Of a DNA stretch of 9,836 bases, positions 6,307 to 9,836 are shown piece by piece. The number at the start of each line of letters is the position of its first letter. The first letter of the stretch is position 1. The translations under genes and the position numbers were made by a program. The notes below the pieces were generated by a model. That model made no database searches. It was not told the DNA's origin and saw nothing but the letters and a program-made list of their open reading frames with translations. Source of the DNA: Methylococcaceae bacterium (lineage in GTDB: Bacteria; Pseudomonadota; Gammaproteobacteria; Methylococcales; Methylomonadaceae); assembly GCA_013140465.1 (NCBI GenBank), contig JABFST010000421.1:1-9836 (forward strand), read 5' to 3'.

Positions 6307-7437
6307 CTACCTAACTTCGACATCAGTATCTAATGAGTCTGAGAGTGTTTCAATATCGTATTCTTGAGCAAAAACCGTCTTATTGCGTGCAAAAAGCCTA
6401 AAAAAAGACCCGTATTGTGGATATTTTTTCCAAGTCTTTCCAAATCCATCAATACAATCCCGACTATGCGTTGTGCAAAATACTTGAACATCCAGTGTTT
6501 CTGCCAATTGAAAAACAATCTCCCAAACTGATTGCTGTAGAGCCCAATGGAGTCCATTTTCAAATTCATCAATTAACAACACGCCGCCTTTGGCATTTAC
6601 TAAAGATAAGATAATGTGGAAAACTCTGGTTACGCCGTCACCTAAGCTTTTAAGCGGTATGCGCTCTTCTTGGTTTTCTAACTTAACTACAGGAATTCGA
6701 TCTCGCGGTCTATCACCTTCAACAAAAGCAAGCCCAACTATATTTTTTTCTACTAATTTAAGCGAGTTTATTACATCCTTTTCAATATCATTTAAATTAA
6801 TGGCATCCCATAGTTGGGCAGCTTTTATATCTGTCAATCCTTGCGTTGAAACAAACTGAATTACACCGTATTTGCTTTGTGATCGTTGATTACTAAATAT
6901 ATATCTATATTCTCTATAAGCGTCACGAAAATCTCGATTTTGAGAGAATAGCAATTGAGTATTATCTTCTTGCTCAGACACTACAAATATTTCAATATCA
7001 GGATCAAAGTAATCTGGGTTAAAATTTTCCAATTCTTTTAGATCAATCTTTCTTCTAATTCTTTTATCTACCGATTCTTCAATAATAAATGCAGCCGTTC
7101 TTATATTTAAATATGCATCATTTTTTCTAGTTGCAAGTGTAAAACCGGAATCCGTTAAATTAGGTATTTTGTGATCTTTAAAAAAATGCCTAACAGGATT
7201 TAATGAAAGCAGGTTATTTGTATTATTTTGAAATTCAGAATCATAATTTTCTTGTCTTGATTCTATAAGGTTGTAAATAACTTCAAGAGAAGCATTTGCT
7301 GTATATAACAAGACAGCTTCTAAAAACGCACTCTTACCCGCATTGTTCCGACCAACAATCAAATTGACCCTACTTAACCTATTAATCGATAGCGTGTCGA
7401 AAAGCCTAAAATTTTCTATATAGAATGAAGGTAGCAT
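6307..7437 (-). CDS. OLD/AriA-like AAA (ABC-type) ATPase
   Basis: A 376-residue SMC/ABC-like ATPase. Walker A is GRNNAGKS (residues 29-36), an ABC-signature-like KSLGDGVTR lies at 263-271, Walker B is VLLIDEFE (286-293) with the D-loop-like ENGLH after it, and the switch histidine is His324 in CTTHSRD. The insert between Walker A and signature (about 45-255) is AT-rich, charged and poorly conserved, as in OLD-family ATPases. With no TOPRIM domain of its own, it pairs with the TOPRIM gene four bases downstream. The purine-rich GAGAAAGA precedes the ATG. It starts 42 bases after fhcA with no clear terminator between. A 60-base sample (7021-7080) has 15 G+C, against 32 in fhcA (8341-8400), suggesting foreign origin. 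A role in phage defence or DNA surveillance is inferred from the family. Confidence 0.85.
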   Translation of the reverse strand: MLPSFYIENFRLFDTLSINRLSRVNLIVGRNNAGKSAFLEAVLLYTANASLEVIYNLIESRQENYDSEFQNNTNNLLSLNPVRHFFKDHKIPNLTDSGFTLATRKNDAYLNIRTAAFIIEESVDKRIRRKIDLKELENFNPDYFDPDIEIFVVSEQEDNTQLLFSQNRDFRDAYREYRYIFSNQRSQSKYGVIQFVSTQGLTDIKAAQLWDAINLNDIEKDVINSLKLVEKNIVGLAFVEGDRPRDRIPVVKLENQEERIPLKSLGDGVTRVFHIILSLVNAKGGVLLIDEFENGLHWALQQSVWEIVFQLAETLDVQVFCTTHSRDCIDGFGKTWKKYPQYGSFFRLFARNKTVFAQEYDIETLSDSLDTDVEVR

Positions 7438-7479
7438 GATTCTTTCTCTACATTATGACCAAATAACTGGCTGACAGTT

Positions 7480-9135
7480 TTATACAGTCGGATGCACAGT
7501 AATACTCCCCCGCCCATCCTCAGTAATCTCATCATCACTAATCTTAAAATTACCCAGCTTCATGGTCAGGTAACGATCGAAATAATCTTTCAAGCCTTTT
7601 TCGATGGACGGGTCAAAATCGGGTCTGACCACATGCGTTGTCCCCCATTTAGTGGACACCACCTTGCCATCGACAACCACCAATTGACCATCTTTAAACA
7701 CATAATCGGGTTTTTCAAACATTTTTTGGCGGTCGCTGTTGTCGGTGTAAACGGTAATGTCCGCCCAATTGCCCGCACTTAAGCCGCCACGGTCTTTCAA
7801 GCCGATCAACTTGGCAGCCCCTGCGCGGGTCATAATGGCGATTTCTTGCAGACTGTATTCGCGGTCTATCGAGGCCAGCGTAGTCATTTTTTGCGCTTCG
7901 GGGTGAATGGTGGCCAACACGTCATTACGGAAGGTTCTATCCATCAGCAAGCGGATTAAATGCGGGTAGCAAGTAAATGGCGCGCCGTTGGGATGGTCGG
8001 TGGTTAAGAAAATGCGCCACGGGTCGTCAACCAACAGGAAGGTTTCCAAACCAATTGCCCATTGCAAGGCGTTGACGAAGTTTTGGTCTTTGTATTTGAA
8101 TGGAACAACGCCACAACCAGCATCGCATTCAATATCCATCGTCACCCATTTATTGGGGCTGGCGTGTTTGTGGTTGGCGTGTTGGCGCATATTGTCGCCA
8201 GAAGCGGTGACGGTTTGCCCAAACAAAATCTGCCCGACATCGATGGTGATATTTTTGTTTTTGTTGACGGCTTCAGCGATTTGCGCCGCGCCTGATGAAA
8301 ATTTAAAGTCACCTTCAGTGCCATAGCTGTGGAATTGGATATGCGTCAAGTGCATAGGCAAGCCGCCGATGCCTTGGATGGTATCCAGTGTGGTTTGCAT
8401 ATTGCCGGGCACACCCAAGTTACAACCGTGGACATGCAGCGGGTGTGAAACGCCCAGCTCTTTAACGGCGGTCGCCAACACCTGTAAAATATCGCGCGGG
8501 GTTACGCCGTAATGGACGTTTTGTTCATCCAAATCCAACTTGCGTTGGTTGAACTTAAACGCATTAATCCCGCCGGGATTAACCACTTTTACGCCAATGG
8601 CTTTGGCGGAGTGCATGGTCCAGGCGACATAATCGTTAATGGCTTTCTGGTCTTTTTTCGCAGTGAGCATCCGCAGCAAATAATCGTCGCTGCCTAACAT
8701 CACATAACCGCCTTTGTCCAAAATGGGGATGTCCGCCATTTCCATATGCGCTTGGCGGGCGTTAATCGGCAATACCGCAGGTTCAAACCCGGCGGTATAA
8801 CCCATTTCCGCATAACGGTAGCCCGTCACAAAAGTGCTGGGCATAGCATGACCACAACCCGAACGGGTAATGTCGCTGCGATGCACCGGATCTTGGCGAT
8901 GGTCTTCCGGCAATAAGGTCCGCGCAATATTACCTTTGCCGCCGCCGATATGGGTGTGCATATCAATTGCGCCGGACATGACCACTTTGCCGCGTAAATC
9001 GTAGTCTTTATCGACCACAAAATCGCCGGATGGCTTATCAATAATGCGGCCTTCTTGGATATAAATATCCTGTTGTTGACCATCTATACCGCTGGCAGGG
9101 TCGTGGACTTTAGCGCCTGTGAGTTTAATTAACAT
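7480..9135 (-). CDS. fhcA: Formyltransferase/hydrolase complex subunit A
   Basis: FhcA is the amidohydrolase subunit of the complex that takes the formyl group from formyl-tetrahydromethanopterin to formate in bacterial C1 oxidation; it is related to FmdA/FwdA of methanogens. The 551-residue length is typical. Candidate metal-site residues are all present: HTH (60-62), the lysine of GVKVVNPGG (Lys183, which in the archaeal homologue is carboxylated), His234/His236 in HVHG, His262/His265 in HLTHIQFHSYG, and Asp380 in TTDHPNG. The start has AAGGAA at 9141-9146. The protein is cytoplasmic. In many methylotrophs fhcA lies with fhcB, fhcD and fhcC; here neither neighbour is one of them. The upstream 300 bases may hold its promoter, and the downstream ATPase may share its transcript. 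Confidence 0.95.
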   Translation of the reverse strand: MLIKLTGAKVHDPASGIDGQQQDIYIQEGRIIDKPSGDFVVDKDYDLRGKVVMSGAIDMHTHIGGGKGNIARTLLPEDHRQDPVHRSDITRSGCGHAMPSTFVTGYRYAEMGYTAGFEPAVLPINARQAHMEMADIPILDKGGYVMLGSDDYLLRMLTAKKDQKAINDYVAWTMHSAKAIGVKVVNPGGINAFKFNQRKLDLDEQNVHYGVTPRDILQVLATAVKELGVSHPLHVHGCNLGVPGNMQTTLDTIQGIGGLPMHLTHIQFHSYGTEGDFKFSSGAAQIAEAVNKNKNITIDVGQILFGQTVTASGDNMRQHANHKHASPNKWVTMDIECDAGCGVVPFKYKDQNFVNALQWAIGLETFLLVDDPWRIFLTTDHPNGAPFTCYPHLIRLLMDRTFRNDVLATIHPEAQKMTTLASIDREYSLQEIAIMTRAGAAKLIGLKDRGGLSAGNWADITVYTDNSDRQKMFEKPDYVFKDGQLVVVDGKVVSTKWGTTHVVRPDFDPSIEKGLKDYFDRYLTMKLGNFKISDDEITEDGRGSITVHPTV

Positions 9136-9434
9136 GATGTTTCCTTAAAACGGTTTTTTTAATTTGGGTGCTGGTGTGCGGGCAGTGTCATCACGACAGG
9201 GTTTAACCCATGCAGATCGGAGATTAAGCTAAGCTTGGTTTTCCCATTCCTACGCGCAGACACCTAAGCAAAATTTCGGCTTATAAAAGACGCCCTATAA
9301 TATCACCATCAATCACTGATACGGTATGAGTCTTGACACTCGGTAACATTGATTTGCCGTCCTCGCTTAAAGTATTGCCGAGGTCTGTGCAATTCATTCA
9401 AAACCCAATTGGATTTTTGAAAATTAAAATATCT
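9136..9434 (-). other. Leader region between lptM and fhcA
   Basis: These 299 bases carry no firm gene. On the fhcA strand a 38-codon frame (9281-9397, starting MNCTDLGNTL) is present but has a poor ribosome site and no recognisable features. CCTCG/CGAGG (9361-9365 and 9379-9383) form a short stem. No sigma-70 promoter with both boxes in good order stands out, so the fhcA promoter is unplaced. The fhcA ribosome site AAGGAA is at 9141-9146. Confidence 0.4.
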
Positions 9435-9587
9435 TCAGTTTGTTTTTTTGGTTTCAGGTTCAGGAATAGGCTCAGGCTCTACATGCACGGGTGGCGCAGT
9501 TCCAGGCAAGTAGAGTGGCCCAGGCTGTCCACAGCCCGTTAAAATAGAAAACAAAGCACTTATAATAAATAGGGGATAACATTTCAT
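9435..9587 (-). CDS. lptM: LptM-type small lipoprotein (YifL family)
   Basis: A 50-residue lipoprotein: a short signal (MKCYPLFIISALFSI), a lipobox LTGC with the lipidated cysteine at residue 19, then the family hallmark CGQPGPLYLP directly after the cysteine, and a Pro/Glu-rich tail ending in KKTN. In E. coli LptM (YifL) is an outer-membrane lipoprotein that helps the LptD/LptE lipopolysaccharide translocon mature. The E. coli protein shows the same CGLKGPLYFP-like block, so the call rests on this match and on the size. The ribosome site is weak. Its usual neighbours in other gammaproteobacteria (dapF, lysA or cyaY) are not here; instead it lies behind an rRNA operon terminator and ahead of fhcA. 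Confidence 0.85.
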   Translation of the reverse strand: MKCYPLFIISALFSILTGCGQPGPLYLPGTAPPVHVEPEPIPEPETKKTN

Positions 9588-9745
9588 GGCGGATTAAGAG
9601 ACCTAGTGATAAATAGTTGCCATCATAATCTGAATGTACCTGCTTTAGAAAGCCCGCATTGCATAAACCTAGGGCTATGGGGGCTAGGCTACCGCAAGTT
9701 ATTTGGCGTTTATCCGCGCCAGCCCCGTTCGCGGCAAAAAAGCGC

Positions 9746-9779
9746 AAAAAAAAACCCGCCAGCATTTATGCGGGCGGGT
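9746..9779 (-). terminator. Rho-independent terminator of the rRNA operon
   Basis: On the minus strand ACCCGCC pairs with GGCGGGT, with an inner GCAT/ATGC stem, followed by nine T (A-run at 9746-9754 on the plus strand). It lies just after the 3' end of the 5S rRNA, the expected place for an rRNA operon terminator. Confidence 0.93.
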
Positions 9780-9790
9780 CTCATGTTTAA

Positions 9791-9836
9791 AAGCTTGGCA
9801 ATTCCCTACTTTCGCATGGCAAAGTGCCACACTATC
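9791..9836 (-). rRNA. rrf: 5S ribosomal RNA, 3' end only
   Basis: Read on the minus strand, the last 46 bases match the 3' part of bacterial 5S rRNA: GATAGTGTGG near the window edge, then CATGCGAAAGTAGGGAA and the 3' arm TTGCCAAGCTT, as in E. coli 5S (GGTAGTGTGG...CATGCGAGAGTAGGGAACTGCCAGGCAT). The rest of the 5S and the rRNA operon lie beyond the window, upstream on this strand. Confidence 0.93.

Noticed and set aside
5670..7437. Canonical PARIS (AriA/AriB)
   Set aside because: The layout fits, but the TOPRIM protein has DUF3226-like motifs and is shorter than usual AriB, so the name PARIS is not justified.
5686..7475. GTCAGCCAGT at 5686-5695 and its inverse at 7466-7475 bracket the ATPase-TOPRIM module
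   Set aside because: Only 10 bases match, the left copy lies inside the TOPRIM coding end and the match does not extend, so chance is the best explanation; not called as terminal inverted repeats.
9472..9765. 97-codon minus-strand frame
   Set aside because: It reads through the rRNA terminator and overlaps lptM in another frame; the lptM frame has a clear lipobox and family block.

Overview
The window most likely comes from the chromosome of a Gram-negative, gammaproteobacterial methylotroph or methanotroph of the Methylococcales type. Three things point there: a full-length fhcA gene of the tetrahydromethanopterin-linked formaldehyde oxidation pathway, a bacterial lipB-lipA pair, and a tiny outer-membrane lipoprotein gene (lptM) beside the end of an rRNA operon. 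Genus cannot be decided from the sequence alone.

Layout on the plus strand: the 3' part of a membrane M50-type metalloprotease fused to an HlyD-like lipoyl/coiled-coil region (2-1951, its start lies outside the window), and later the overlapping lipoate genes lipB (3751-4356) and lipA (4353-5309). Between them, on the minus strand, sit a secreted protein of unknown function with a TPR-like segment (2322-2924) and, overlapping its start codon, a short ORF that looks broken by a one-base frameshift (2924-3176). These two are bracketed by two same-direction copies of a dispersed repeat (1973-2042 and 3487-3554) with related 3' tails.

Layout on the minus strand, read from the right: the 3' end of a 5S rRNA (9791-9836), a strong rho-independent terminator (9746-9779), lptM (9435-9587), a roughly 300-base leader, fhcA (7480-9135), and then, only 42 bases downstream, a two-gene module made of an OLD/AriA-like AAA/ABC-type ATPase (6307-7437) and a separate TOPRIM protein of the DUF3226 kind (5670-6302). 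Short candidate ORFs, one with a predicted membrane segment, follow at 5319-5566, before the converging lipA gene.

The ATPase-TOPRIM pair is the most interesting part. It is markedly more AT-rich than fhcA, is organised like the split OLD nucleases (the PARIS AriA/AriB arrangement is the best-known relative), and follows a housekeeping C1 gene with no visible terminator between them. It is best read as a candidate, horizontally acquired anti-phage system that may use the fhcA transcript. fhcA itself is odd because no other fhc gene is visible beside it.
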